Below, piece after piece: positions 53,241 through 62,952 of a stretch of 64,000 nt of DNA. The DNA lies in NCBI GenBank assembly GCA_012965515.1, contig DTSE01000175.1:1-64000 (forward strand), read 5' to 3'. Origin of the DNA: Candidatus Melainabacteria bacterium (GTDB lineage: Bacteria; Cyanobacteriota; Vampirovibrionia; Obscuribacterales; Obscuribacteraceae). Within the stretch, counting starts at the first letter, position 1. Each line of letters begins with the position of its first letter. Under the pieces are notes generated by a model. That model worked only from the letters and a program-made list of their open reading frames with translations. It ran no database searches and was not told where the DNA came from. A program made the translations under genes and the position numbers.

Positions 53241-55142
53241 TCATCGAATGGCTCTCGTAACCCGCAGCCCATTTGCCACTGCCAGCAGCTCTGATACTTC
53301 ATGAAATATCACTGCCATTGCCACAGTAATAAGCCCGAACAATGCTGCCGGAATCAAACCAGCCAGCAGAGCCAAAGAGAAGACAATATTTTGCTTGCTG
53401 ATTGTTTGCGCTCTCTGTCCCAGTCGAATGGCGTATATAACCTTGGTTAAGTCATCACCCATAAGCGCTGTGTCGGCCGCCTCAATCGCTGCGTCGGTAC
53501 CGGCAGTTCCCATTGCAATACCGACAGTTGCTCGCGCTAACGCCGGAGCATCATTAATACCGTCACCAACCATGGCCATTGATCCGTACTGCTTTTGCAA
53601 TTCTTCGATTGCAGCAATTTTGTCTTCGGGCTTCAATTCGGCGCGTACATCTTCAATTTGAAGCTCTTGAGCAATCGCATGAGCTACACGAGAATTGTCG
53701 CCTGTAAGCATTGCGACCTTCATTCCCAGCTTGTGCAAATCTGCCACCACTTGCTTCGCCTCGGGACGAATAGCATCCTTGATTGCAATCAGACCTAAAA
53801 TCTTCTGCTCGGTTCCCACAAGCACAACTGTTTTGCCTTGCTCGGATAACTTCTTCGTTTGCGAGTTTGGTTCAATGCCGAACTCTTCAAACAGCTTCGG
53901 CTTACCCAAGTAATAAAGCTCGTTTTCGACTCTGCCCTGGACACCTGCGCCTGTAAGCGAGCGAAACTCTTCCACCACGGCCGCTTCGACCTTCATATCT
54001 GAGGCTTTGGAAACAATTGCTCCAGCTAATGGGTGTGTTGACGATTGCTCCAGGCTGAGAGCTATCCGCATGAGCTGATTGTCATTTCCATCCATGGAGA
54101 CAATGTCTGTCACTTCAGGCTTACCGACAGTAAGCGTGCCAGTTTTGTCAAAGGCAACGCCCTTCAATTTGCCGAGATTTTCAAGGTGCATACCGCCTTT
54201 AACTAGCACACCATTTTTTCCGGCGGTGCCGATGCCAGCGGCGATGGCAACCGGTGTGGACATGACTAGAGCACAAGGCGCACCGGCGACAAGCATGACA
54301 ATTGCGCGAGTGGCCCATTCACCAAATGCGGCACCGAAGAATAACGGTGGAACTATCATAACGAGCATTGCCACTATGAAGACAGCCGGAGAATACTTCT
54401 CACCAAACTCCTCGATGAAGCGTTGAGCCTTGCCCTTTTGCTCTCTGGCCTCTTCGATCATATGAACCATTTTGGAAAGGGTATTGTTCTCGAAACTTGC
54501 CGTCGTGCGAATCTCTAACAACCCGTCTTGAACGATTGTCGCAGCAAACACTTTGGTTCCTGGTCCCTTCTCGACGGGCACTGATTCACCTGTCACAGCA
54601 GCTTCGTTGATGCTCGATTGACCAAGCACAATTTCGCCGTCGGTCGGAAGAGATTCCCCTGGTTTAACCAGGAATACGTCACCAACTTGTAGGCTTTCGG
54701 CAGGAACCATGACTTCCTGTCCGTCTTTGCGCACTCTTGCTTCCTTGGGGGCAAGATCAAGAAGCTTACGAATGGACGCTCTTGTTTTAGCGAAAGTGTA
54801 TTCTTCTAGTCCTTCGGCAGCCCCGTACAACACAGCCAAGATGGCGGCCTCATCCCACAGTCCTAAAATACCGGCGCCGGTCATTGCCGAGAGCATTAGA
54901 AACTCAATGCCGATTTCGCGCTTCTTGACCAGCTCCTCGATGCCTTCTTTAGCCCAGGCAAAGCTTGAGATAACGATCGCGACTACATAGAGCGCCACCG
55001 TCACCAAATGCGGTGCGATCTTGAAGTAGCCCAAGCCAAAAGCGATACCGGCGATTAGCGCACCGATGAGAGCGTTACGCATCAAGGGATGCTCGAACCA
55101 GCGACCTTCAAAAACCTCGTCATTCTTGTCACAACAAGGCAT
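53241..55142 (-). CDS. P1B-type heavy-metal ATPase with APC motif
   Basis: A protein of 633 residues without an N-terminal HMA domain; it begins MPCCDKND with a Cys pair. P-type motifs: VTGESVPVEKG (actuator), DKTGTLTVGKP (~331), MVGDGINDAPALARATVGIA. The ion-binding motif in helix 6 is GAPCALVMSTPVA (~287), APC where ZntA/CadA have CPC and CoaT-like pumps SPC. The last helix has HEVSELLAVANGLRV, where P1B-4 pumps have HEGGT. It therefore sits near P1B-4 (Co, Fe or Zn) but is not a standard member. It begins 24 bp after the CmtR-like sensor gene and is co-transcribed with it. Confidence 0.9.
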   Translation of the reverse strand: MPCCDKNDEVFEGRWFEHPLMRNALIGALIAGIAFGLGYFKIAPHLVTVALYVVAIVISSFAWAKEGIEELVKKREIGIEFLMLSAMTGAGILGLWDEAAILAVLYGAAEGLEEYTFAKTRASIRKLLDLAPKEARVRKDGQEVMVPAESLQVGDVFLVKPGESLPTDGEIVLGQSSINEAAVTGESVPVEKGPGTKVFAATIVQDGLLEIRTTASFENNTLSKMVHMIEEAREQKGKAQRFIEEFGEKYSPAVFIVAMLVMIVPPLFFGAAFGEWATRAIVMLVAGAPCALVMSTPVAIAAGIGTAGKNGVLVKGGMHLENLGKLKGVAFDKTGTLTVGKPEVTDIVSMDGNDNQLMRIALSLEQSSTHPLAGAIVSKASDMKVEAAVVEEFRSLTGAGVQGRVENELYYLGKPKLFEEFGIEPNSQTKKLSEQGKTVVLVGTEQKILGLIAIKDAIRPEAKQVVADLHKLGMKVAMLTGDNSRVAHAIAQELQIEDVRAELKPEDKIAAIEELQKQYGSMAMVGDGINDAPALARATVGIAMGTAGTDAAIEAADTALMGDDLTKVIYAIRLGQRAQTISKQNIVFSLALLAGLIPAALFGLITVAMAVIFHEVSELLAVANGLRVTRAIR

Positions 55143-55166
55143 CTTATGACCTCCGCTACCGATGCC

Positions 55167-55481
55167 TTAATACCTGGTGCACTCGTAAAATCCTTTAGCA
55201 AGATCTGCAACAAGCCCATCGCCAAGCTCCATCAGCGTACTGATTCGCTCGTCGGACAGCTCGTAATAGATAAACTTGCCTTTTTGTTCTCGTCGAACCA
55301 GACCGCATTCACGTAAGCAAGCAAGATGATTAGAAACGTTTGGCTGCGTCAACCCAGTGATCTCGACCATTTCCGAAACGGTCCTAGGACCGTTTCTAAG
55401 TGTTTCAAGAATTCCCAGCCTTGATGTATCTGAGAATCCCCTGAATAGCTTGGCTTTAAGCTCTGTGGCGTTGAATTGCAT
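55167..55481 (-). CDS. ArsR/SmtB-family metal sensor, CmtR-like
   Basis: A protein of 104 residues. The winged helix is seen as SRLGILETLRNGPRTVSEMV and GLTQPNVSNHLACLRECGLV. The two Cys four apart in LACLRECGLV correspond to Cys57 and Cys61 of mycobacterial CmtR, which bind Cd or Pb, and the third ligand could be Cys in FYECTRY at the end, like Cys102. It should repress the ATPase gene on its own strand and the divergent CzcBAC set through the operator at 55520. Cd/Pb sensing is inferred from ligand spacing. Confidence 0.9.
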   Translation of the reverse strand: MQFNATELKAKLFRGFSDTSRLGILETLRNGPRTVSEMVEITGLTQPNVSNHLACLRECGLVRREQKGKFIYYELSDERISTLMELGDGLVADLAKGFYECTRY

Positions 55482-55519
55482 GTCAGGTGGCTCCTTGGCA
55501 TTATCATCATATCATTATA

Positions 55520-55545
55520 GACTGATATACTAGCAAATATCAGTC
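55520..55545. promoter_or_regulatory. ArsR-type operator of the divergent metal operons
   Basis: GACTGATAT (55520-55528) and ATATCAGTC (55537-55545) form a perfect 9-8-9 inverted repeat. It lies 39 bp from the sensor gene start and 13 bp before the adaptor start at 55558. AT-rich flanks fit a promoter. The CmtR-like protein is the obvious binder. Confidence 0.75.
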
Positions 55546-55557
55546 TTGGCCAGCCAA

Positions 55558-57081
55558 ATGCAAATTCAGCTCACGTGTCTTGGACGCTTCGTACTGCTAA
55601 CGGCAGTCCTCCTCCTTTGCTTCGGTCTGCCGCACAAAGCTCTCTCCGAGGAGCACGATGGCGATCATGGCAAATCAATCGTACTTTCTGAAAGTGCAGA
55701 GAGGGCAATCGGGCTCGAAACTACTGTCGTGCGATTGCAGCCGATGTCCATCGGTGTCTCCACGATTGGCAAAGTTGAGGCAATCCCAACCCGAGAGTTT
55801 GTCCAGCATGCGCCGCTTTCCGGACGCGTCACAGAGGTGCTTGTGAAACCTGGCGATAAAGTCAACGCCGGGCGGACGCTAGCGATCCTCAATAGCCCTG
55901 AGATCAATGTCCTCGCTGCCGAGACGTTGCAGACAAAATCCCAAATCGAAGCTGAAATAAGGCGTAGCCAAGCTGAACTCGATGCAGAAATCAATCAAGC
56001 CATTGCCCGTGTAGATCTCACTCAGGCCAACTACAACCGCGACAAACAACTATATGAAGAGCAAATTTCCTCTCAGAAAGCTATGCAGACTTCGCTTGCT
56101 GAATTGAAAGTGGCGCAGAGTCAACTACAAATGGCCAAAGCCAGAAAAGACGCCGTTCTTGGCGGATTAACAACCAAACTGAAAGTGTCTTCGGATTCAT
56201 TAGTACGCCGCCTGCAACAGCTTGGTGCGACACAAGCTCACATCCAGAATATGTTGAAGGAGCAACGTGCACTTATCAACGTGCCGCTCGTTACTGCAAG
56301 AGACGGCATTGTGAGCACAATATATGCAAGTCCTGGACAGAGCGTCGAGCCCGCGGTGCCCCTTTTTGTTGTATCGAATCTGCGCAGAGTATGGGCAACA
56401 GCCAACGTTTATGAAAGTGACATGTCGGCTATCCGAATAGGGCAGGATGTCGAACTGACGGTAGCTGCTTACCCGGAAAGACGCTTTAAAGGTGCTGTCA
56501 CCTTCGTCTCTCCAACTGTTGACACTCAAACCAGAACTCTTCCTGTCCGCATCGAGATTGATAACCCGGACTTATCGTTGAAGCCAGGCATGTTTGCCAC
56601 GCTCAATATTTCTACTGCCGCATCCCGGCAAGCAATCCTAATTCCGCGAAATGCTCTTGTTCAAGATGCAGACAAACACATTGCTTTCATCTCTGATCGT
56701 GAAGGTTACCGTCCTGCAGTCGTTCAACTGGGCAAAACACTCGGAAAGAAAGTTGAGATCTTCTCCGGTCTAACTCCAGGAGACAAAGTGGTTGTTAAAG
56801 GCGCTTTCCAGCTAGATGCTGAGCGCCTTAAGTTGCAAGGACAGACGGATTTGTTTACGCACCCAAGCGAGGAAGCCGAAGAAGAGCATGAAGGCGAACA
56901 GTCATCCACGGGAAGCACTACGCAATCACAAACTCTCACTCTTGTCGCTATTGCTTTCTTGCTCGGCATTGCCTTAACCATTCTTTCGATACTTGCACTC
57001 AGAGCGCGCAAGCCGGTATCCAAAGACGATTCCAGAAAACCAACCGCAGAGCAAGACCAAATCACAACTCATGCTGAATAA
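55558..57081 (+). CDS. czcB: CzcB-like periplasmic adaptor, second set
   Basis: From ATG 55558 the protein has 507 residues with signal peptide (LGRFVLLTAVLLLCFGLPHKA) and a His/Asp-rich mature start (EEHDGDHGKS). The lipoyl halves, coiled coil (~115-215) and beta barrel (IPRNALVQDADKHIAFIS) are complete. It ends in a membrane helix (TLTLVAIAFLLGIALTILSI) and polar tail, like the first CzcB here. Its last 11 nt overlap the czcA start. Regulated by the palindrome at 55520. Confidence 0.9.
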   Translation: MQIQLTCLGRFVLLTAVLLLCFGLPHKALSEEHDGDHGKSIVLSESAERAIGLETTVVRLQPMSIGVSTIGKVEAIPTREFVQHAPLSGRVTEVLVKPGDKVNAGRTLAILNSPEINVLAAETLQTKSQIEAEIRRSQAELDAEINQAIARVDLTQANYNRDKQLYEEQISSQKAMQTSLAELKVAQSQLQMAKARKDAVLGGLTTKLKVSSDSLVRRLQQLGATQAHIQNMLKEQRALINVPLVTARDGIVSTIYASPGQSVEPAVPLFVVSNLRRVWATANVYESDMSAIRIGQDVELTVAAYPERRFKGAVTFVSPTVDTQTRTLPVRIEIDNPDLSLKPGMFATLNISTAASRQAILIPRNALVQDADKHIAFISDREGYRPAVVQLGKTLGKKVEIFSGLTPGDKVVVKGAFQLDAERLKLQGQTDLFTHPSEEAEEEHEGEQSSTGSTTQSQTLTLVAIAFLLGIALTILSILALRARKPVSKDDSRKPTAEQDQITTHAE

Positions 57082-60000
57082 TCTCATTAACTGGTCAATT
57101 CATAACCGCTTCCTTGTGATCATCCTCTCTTTGGTATGGGTTGCTGCTGGTGTTTACCTCTCGTTTCGAACCAATGTCGATGTTTTTCCCGAGTTTGCGC
57201 CACCACAAGTCGTGTTGCAGATTGAGGCACCAGGTATGGTGCCTGAAGAAGTTGAGGCTCTTGTTACATTGCCCGTTGAAGCACAGCTAAATGGCATGCC
57301 CGGCTTAAGGCAGATTAGATCCAACTCCGGCGTCGGCGTATCTTCAATAACTACCGTGTTTGATTTCAACACAGACCTTTACCGTGCTCGCCAACTCGTC
57401 GCCGAGCGCTTGCAGTTGCTTGCTGCCAGACTTCCTAGAGGTGTCGGATCGCCCCGCCTATTTCCAGCCATGCCCGCCATCGGCGACGTTCTAAAGATCG
57501 CTTTTGTCCCACAGAAAACAGCGCTCAGAGATTTGCGCGCTCTAGCTGATTGGGAGATCAGAAACAGGCTATTAGCGGTGCCTGGAGTGGCGCGGGTTCT
57601 CGTCATTGGTGGCGAAGTAAAGGAGTACCAGGTACTTATCGACCCGAACAAACTCCAGACCTACCGAGTTACTGTGGCTGAGATAAGGAAGGCTGTTGAA
57701 AGCGCAAATGCTATAAGCGCCGGTGGATTTCTCGTCAGTGAAGATCAGCAGTTCTCGATTCAAGGTGTTGGCCGCCCCCGGACTATCGACGAGCTAGCTA
57801 ATTCCGTTGTGGCAGTGAGAGATAACGTACCGGTACTACTCAAGCATGTTGCACGTGTTCAAATCGGCAATGCCTTCAAGCTTGGGGACAGCGTCATCAA
57901 CGGCAAATCCGGTGTCTACATTTATATAACAAAGCAGCCGGCCGTGAACACAGTCGATGTCGTTCACGATGTGCAAAAGGCAATGGAGTCACTGAAGCCA
58001 TCGATCCCCGCCGACGTTCAAGTCACTTACGTCTTCAATCAGGCTGACTTCATCCAAAAGTCGGTCACTAATGTTCTTGAAGCCATAGGCGAAGGTGCGG
58101 CTCTGGTCGTTGTCGTACTGATCATTTTTTTGCTCAATTGGAGAACGTCGGTAGTCAGTCTCACTGCCATCCCTCTGTCGATACTTACGGCAGTCGTTGC
58201 AATTAAAGCCTTTGGCGGTTCTATCAACACCATGACTCTCGGGGGGTTGGCTATTGCTGTCGGCGAGGTAGTTGATGACGCCATCATTGATGTGGAAAAC
58301 GTGTACCGCCGCTTGCGCGAGAATCAGTCCAGCTCCCATCCCAAGCCTGTTCACGAGGTCGTTTATCGGGCCTGTATAGAAGTACGATCCTCGGTTGTCT
58401 ACGCTACATTCATCGTCGCCCTGGTCTTCCTGCCAGTTTTCACTCTTGCCGGCATCGAAGGGCGGATCTTTTCGCCGCTTGGACTCTCGTACATAACGGC
58501 TACCATGGCTAGTCTTCTGGTAGCCTTGACCGTCACCCCAGCTATGTGCATGTACTTGCTTGCAAGAGGCAAGTCTCTTTCGCATCATGAACCATGGACT
58601 GTCGTAGTAATCCAGAACTTGTATCATCGCATCCTGGAACCGGTCATGCGTGCACCACGTACGGTGCTTGCATTTTCCACTGCCCTTTTTGTTCTGACAA
58701 TTTCATTGCTCTTTGGCGTAGGACAAGCTTTTTTGCCGCCATTTAGAGAAAACAGCTTGATTATCACTGCTATTGCTCGCGCCGGACAAAGTCTCGATGC
58801 CACTACACGCATGGGCAAAGAATTTGAGTTGTCGTTGCTCAAAGAGCCGGAGGTAACAAGCGTTGTCCAATGGGCAGGAAGAGCCGAGCTTGACGATATG
58901 GCTGCCGGACCGAACTTTTGCGAATTCGATGTTCAGCTCAAACCAAGCGACAAACCGCTAGAGCCGACATTGAAAATGGTCCGAGAGCACCTTGAGCGGC
59001 TGCCCGGCGTCGTTGCCGATGTTGGCTCATTTATTTCACACCGCATGGACGAAGTGCTTTCCGGCGGCACACGCGCGGCCATTGCCATAAAAATATTTGG
59101 ACCAGATCTTCCGACCCTGGCAAAAATTGCACGAGAGGTTAAAGAGATAACGAAGGAGGTTCCAGGCGCTGTGGACGTTCGCACCGACCCACAAGTCGTT
59201 GTGCCGCGCATCCGCATATTGATCGACAGAGAAAAGGCTGCGCGCTATGGAGTCACTGCGCAAGATTTGATGGGGGACATCGAAACTGCCTTTCAAGGGC
59301 AAGTCATTTCGCAAGTACTGGAAGGGCAACGTCTCTTTCCGCTTAAGCTCTGGCTGGAAGAACCATTCAGGAACAATCTGGATTTGGTAAAAAAACTGCT
59401 GATCGACACACCAACAGGCGCAAGAATCCCTGTCTCCGAGATCGCTGATGTGAAGTTTGTAGATGGTCCCAATATTATTCTGCGAGAAGATGTTTCACGC
59501 AGAGTGGTTGTCCAAGCGAACACCTCCGGCCGTGATGTCGTGGGCGTGGTCAACGACGCAAAAGCAAAGATAGAGAATTCCGTTCACTTGCCACAAGGCT
59601 ACTACATCGTCTATGCCGGCCAATATGCTGCACAAAGAGAAGCTGCCATCACGCTGCTTTCTATGTCCGCTTTGACGCTGCTCGGCATCATCCTTTTGCT
59701 TTATCAAGGACTAAAGTCATGGAAGCTTACGCTTCTGGTCCTGAGCAATCTTCCTTTAGCGACAGTAGGCGGAATCATTGCTGTTGTTCTTACCGGCAAC
59801 ATATTGAGTGTGGGCTCATTGATCGGCTTCATTAGTCTTTTCGGAATCTCCACACGTAATACCATTCTTCTTGCCACACATATCAACAGCTTGATTGAAC
59901 AAGGTGAGCCATTTGACCAGGCAATTCTGCGCGGTGCCCAAGATCGTGTTGCACCCGTTCTTATGACGGCCATTACTGCTTCACTGGGCATGCTGCCGCT

Positions 60001-60175
60001 TGCTATTTTCGCCGGTGCCGGTCGGGAGCTTGAGCAACCGCTCGCCATCGTTATAGTCGGCGGCATGCTTTCCAGTACTGCATTGACCCTAATTGTGATT
60101 CCAGCCCTGTTTAAGGCATTTGTCAAACCGCCTCATCAGATAGGAGCAAAGAAAGCAATTGCAAAAAGTATCTGA
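57071..60175 (+). CDS. czcA: heavy-metal RND efflux pump (CzcA-like), second set
   Basis: From ATG 57071 (MLNNLINWSIHNRFLVIILS) the protein has 1034 residues, similar to the pump at 29044. DVFPEFAPPQVVLQIEAPGM is the typical N-terminal part. The helix-4 motif is GEVVDDAIIDVENVYRRLRE (~396-415), the same as in the first CzcA. An upstream extension of the frame overlaps the adaptor gene and is unlikely to be used. Pump, adaptor and channel overlap each other, so they are expressed as one unit. Confidence 0.95.
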   Translation: MLNNLINWSIHNRFLVIILSLVWVAAGVYLSFRTNVDVFPEFAPPQVVLQIEAPGMVPEEVEALVTLPVEAQLNGMPGLRQIRSNSGVGVSSITTVFDFNTDLYRARQLVAERLQLLAARLPRGVGSPRLFPAMPAIGDVLKIAFVPQKTALRDLRALADWEIRNRLLAVPGVARVLVIGGEVKEYQVLIDPNKLQTYRVTVAEIRKAVESANAISAGGFLVSEDQQFSIQGVGRPRTIDELANSVVAVRDNVPVLLKHVARVQIGNAFKLGDSVINGKSGVYIYITKQPAVNTVDVVHDVQKAMESLKPSIPADVQVTYVFNQADFIQKSVTNVLEAIGEGAALVVVVLIIFLLNWRTSVVSLTAIPLSILTAVVAIKAFGGSINTMTLGGLAIAVGEVVDDAIIDVENVYRRLRENQSSSHPKPVHEVVYRACIEVRSSVVYATFIVALVFLPVFTLAGIEGRIFSPLGLSYITATMASLLVALTVTPAMCMYLLARGKSLSHHEPWTVVVIQNLYHRILEPVMRAPRTVLAFSTALFVLTISLLFGVGQAFLPPFRENSLIITAIARAGQSLDATTRMGKEFELSLLKEPEVTSVVQWAGRAELDDMAAGPNFCEFDVQLKPSDKPLEPTLKMVREHLERLPGVVADVGSFISHRMDEVLSGGTRAAIAIKIFGPDLPTLAKIAREVKEITKEVPGAVDVRTDPQVVVPRIRILIDREKAARYGVTAQDLMGDIETAFQGQVISQVLEGQRLFPLKLWLEEPFRNNLDLVKKLLIDTPTGARIPVSEIADVKFVDGPNIILREDVSRRVVVQANTSGRDVVGVVNDAKAKIENSVHLPQGYYIVYAGQYAAQREAAITLLSMSALTLLGIILLLYQGLKSWKLTLLVLSNLPLATVGGIIAVVLTGNILSVGSLIGFISLFGISTRNTILLATHINSLIEQGEPFDQAILRGAQDRVAPVLMTAITASLGMLPLAIFAGAGRELEQPLAIVIVGGMLSSTALTLIVIPALFKAFVKPPHQIGAKKAIAKSI

Positions 60176-61571
60176 TGAACTCCTGGTGTGTGTGAAACAA
60201 CCAGAATCGAATTGGCAACGCGCTGTTGCGGCAGTGGCATTGTCTCTTCTTCTTTCGCCAAGCGCTCAAGCCGAGACTTTTACGATCAACCAGACGAACA
60301 ATCAGATTCTTGTTGCCGACGCTCTACCAACTTTGCTCCCACCGATTAACCCTTCGACACAGAACCAGTCTTCAGCCGGAGAAGTTAGTCTCAATCAAGC
60401 CCTGAATGAAACTTTCGGGCTGAGCCCACGAGCAGCGAGCGTTCGTCTACAGTTAGGCATTGCTAAATCCGCAATACCGCAGGCCCTCACATTTCCCAAT
60501 CCATCTTTGATTGTTTATAACGGATTTATCGCAGAACAAACATATCAGCTCGGTGCTTCCATACCTATAGAGCAGCCCTGGAAAGTGTTTTTCAGGCTCG
60601 TAAGTGCCAAGCAACAAATAAAACAAGCAGACCTTGAAATTCAGCGTAACCTATGGCTGTTGAGATCCAATGTTCGCAGGGCTTTCCTTGAAGTCGTACT
60701 TGCAGAGGAGATGGCTCAAACTCTCGCTCAGGTTGCAGATCTCACTAATCGCTTGCTACTGGCGGCGGCAAAACGAGCAAATGCCGGTGATGTAGCCAAC
60801 CTCGATGTATTTAAAGCGAAGCTTGCGCATTCGCAAGCGCAGGTCGAACTGGCACAGGCCCAGCGCCAGGTCAGATTGACAAAGAGACGCCTTAACCTTT
60901 TGCGTGGAAAAGACCATGCAGTCGAGCTGAGCGTCCCCAGACTGCCTCCATTTCAGCTTAAGGTGCAAAAGACAGAACTCCTCCCTGACTTCGACCAAGC
61001 TCTTCCCACACTCGATCAGCTAATTGCCACCGCCCATCAAAAACGTCTTGATGTGCGCCTGGTGATTCAAGCAATCAAAACAAATGAGGCTGAACTGAAA
61101 AGCACTTATGCGAGCATACTGCCAAATACTCAGTTCAACGTCGGTCGCTCCATCACGGGCAATCCACCTGATGGTCCCAAGCTCAACGGTTACTTTATCG
61201 GTGTCACCCAGGAACTGCCGGTCTTTGACTTTAAACAAGCCGATGTGACCCGCTATCGATCTACGTTGCGACAGCTCAAAATTGAAGCGGAAGCGCAAAA
61301 AAACATAGTTTCAGAAGAAGTGGCGGTAGCCTACGAGCGAGTATCCATCGCTCGTGAACGGATACAGGCCTATCAAGATCATCTGCTTGCAGATTCTGAA
61401 CAAGTAGCTCGACTCGCCAGAAGAAGCTACGAGGTTGGTCAATCTGATATCACGGCAGCCATTGCCGCACAGCAAGCCAATATACAGGTCAAGACTCAAT
61501 ACTTGGAAGCTGTGCGCAGCTATCAACAAGCGTTCACAGATCTCGAACAGGCTGTTGGCGAAATCCTGTGA
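60159..61571 (+). CDS. czcC: CzcC-like outer-membrane channel, second set
   Basis: A protein of 470 residues starting at TTG 60159, 12 nt after AGGAG and overlapping the pump gene by 17 nt. Signal-like helix AVAAVALSLLLSPSAQAE. TolC-family repeats are clear (SLNQALNETFGLSPRAASVR, ILPNTQFNVGRS, FTDLEQAVGEIL). It is the intact counterpart of the IS-broken gene at 25870-28580 and could replace it. Confidence 0.9.
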   Translation: MQKVSDELLVCVKQPESNWQRAVAAVALSLLLSPSAQAETFTINQTNNQILVADALPTLLPPINPSTQNQSSAGEVSLNQALNETFGLSPRAASVRLQLGIAKSAIPQALTFPNPSLIVYNGFIAEQTYQLGASIPIEQPWKVFFRLVSAKQQIKQADLEIQRNLWLLRSNVRRAFLEVVLAEEMAQTLAQVADLTNRLLLAAAKRANAGDVANLDVFKAKLAHSQAQVELAQAQRQVRLTKRRLNLLRGKDHAVELSVPRLPPFQLKVQKTELLPDFDQALPTLDQLIATAHQKRLDVRLVIQAIKTNEAELKSTYASILPNTQFNVGRSITGNPPDGPKLNGYFIGVTQELPVFDFKQADVTRYRSTLRQLKIEAEAQKNIVSEEVAVAYERVSIARERIQAYQDHLLADSEQVARLARRSYEVGQSDITAAIAAQQANIQVKTQYLEAVRSYQQAFTDLEQAVGEIL

Positions 61572-61743
61572 TGTACCAGTTACGTCGTGTGCGCACGTTA
61601 ACACGTATTTTCCACAGTTAGACTGACTGTTCTTTTAAGGGGCACCATTTGTAGTATCATTCTTATTTTGATATTTCTGTAGATCATATTGACAGAAAGC
61701 GAAGTGCGCCTAATGAGTTTTGAAGGACCATACGTGCAGAAGG

Positions 61744-61894
61744 TCCAAAAAAGGAAGCTCTGCCGCGACCTTCCTCGACGGCAAAGCTTCAATCTTGAAA
61801 CATTATGGGACAAATTGTTCGTGAATACCAAGATTCAGGCTCTATGGTTTCTCAGAAGTGATTTTTGTTTCTTTCCTCAAATCGAACGATGTCG
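61744..61894. repeat. copy of the 35501-35655 repeat
   Basis: Matches 35501-35655 with a 7-bp gap and scattered changes, including the hairpin GAAGCTcTGCCG/CGGCAaAGCTTC. It ends abruptly where the second duplicated block (61903) begins, so two internal fragments of the element were joined here. Confidence 0.75.
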
Positions 61895-62111
61895 CGCAAC
61901 TTCTGCAGTTGATCATCAAGCTGCAATCCTTAGTGTGATGCTTGATGAAATCGACCGGATCGCTGTCTTCGCGAACCGAGTTAGCACACTGTTTATCAAC
62001 GAGATAACCGCTGAAAATGCTCTTTGGCTCTGGTGCAGCTGAAGCTGATGATGCAGCCAGAACAAAGACCGCAACAAACGATGCGCGTACAAAAATTGTT
62101 GGATGGTACAT
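61842..62111 (-). pseudogene. truncated copy of the secreted Cys protein (44622-45041)
   Basis: The first ~70 residues (signal peptide, GYLVDKQCANSV, DFIKHHTKDCSLMINC) match the gene at 44622. The frame then runs into the unrelated 3' end of the TPR gene repeat and stops at 89 residues. The second half of the domain is missing, so it is a non-functional fragment created by the duplication. Confidence 0.8.
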
Positions 62112-62301
62112 AAAACCTTCCTTTTCTTAATCGGGTGATGACCAAATCGATAATTCTTCTAAACCGACGCAAAACAGCACCGCTAGCCAGTTTCTCAATT
62201 CATCTCGCAAAGCGCGGGTGAACGAAACTACCAGCAAGTGCTGCTGCACATGAGCGGCTTCAAATTAAGAAGGTCTGTTTATACTGATAAATTTTGCTTG
62301 T
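61903..62301. repeat. copy of the 44833-45230 repeat
   Basis: About 399 bp matching 44833-45230 with few changes: the 5' half of the Cys-containing gene, its upstream region, and the last codons of the Cys-rich gene (KQTFLI end). It carries no complete gene. Confidence 0.8.
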
Positions 62302-62863
62302 GCAAAAGCCAGTTCCTGGACCGAACTTCAACGTAAGTCCATTGGGTTTCTGATTCAATGTTGGAAATCTGATTTTGTCGTCGAAGCTTGGGGACGCGCT
62401 CCAAATGGTGCTTGGGAAACAGAAAACAATCCGGCTCTCTCTATTTCTATACCTGTTCAATCTGGCGTGGAAGCAGTGGCTGACGCCATTCTCGACCATC
62501 TCAAAAAACGAAACGACTTGCCTGGCATGGTCAGATCTGCCTGAAGCTCCAGACAAACCCAAAACCGCATAACGCCATCCTATATCCAAGGCATGTGCAA
62601 AGCCTCGACTGTGCAAACGATTCGAGCCATACTCCGCTTGATGAGTGATACCGCCTGTGATATCAGGCATTTCAACTGGAGTATGCAACCGTATCTGGTA
62701 TCGACTGACCCAATTCGCCGAAGTTGGGCCAACACCCTAATAGTCCGGGAACCAGCCACATGATGATGGAGACATTCTTTGCGTGACACTCCATTACCCT
62801 CTCCAAGCTCCAAGCCAGAGGATGTTCTGACGTTCATCTCTTTTTTCGACAATTCCGGCAGAA
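62302..62863. other. non-coding right end of the element with repeated hairpin
   Basis: About 560 bp without a supported gene. It contains the second copy of the 27-bp core (62643-62669). Here CATACTCC and GGAGTATG form an outer stem of 8 bp around the hairpin GCCTG/CAGGC. Open frames on both strands lack family resemblance. Confidence 0.5.
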
Positions 62864-62883
62864 GGGGCCAATAGGGGGCCAAC
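62864..62883 (+). repeat. paired GGGGCCAA boxes, right arm sites
   Basis: GGGGCCAAT (62864-62872) and GGGGCCAAC (62875-62883), preceded by similar context as the pair at 9712-9731. They lie 94 bp inside the right core. Confidence 0.65.
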
Positions 62884-62904
62884 GCTTCTAAAAATCTTCG
62901 CAAT

Positions 62905-62949
62905 AAAAAACGGCTCCCTCTTTGCGGAACCGCTTGGATTGAGCCGTTT
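62905..62949 (-). terminator. Rho-independent terminator after the tRNA-Arg fragment
   Basis: On the minus strand AACGGCTC pairs with GAGCCG followed by TTTTTT, with an inner GCGG/CCGC. It is directly downstream of the tRNA 3' end, as for an expressed tRNA gene. Confidence 0.8.
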
Positions 62950-62952
62950 GGA

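Noticed and set aside
53241-55142. Assignment of the P-type ATPase as standard ZntA/CadA
   Set aside because: The CPC motif is replaced by APC and no N-terminal metal-binding domain is present.
62260-62688. Minus-strand frame of 142 residues at the right end
   Set aside because: It starts in a unique region, crosses the repeated hairpin core, and ends in the duplicated KQTFLI tail; composition looks non-coding.
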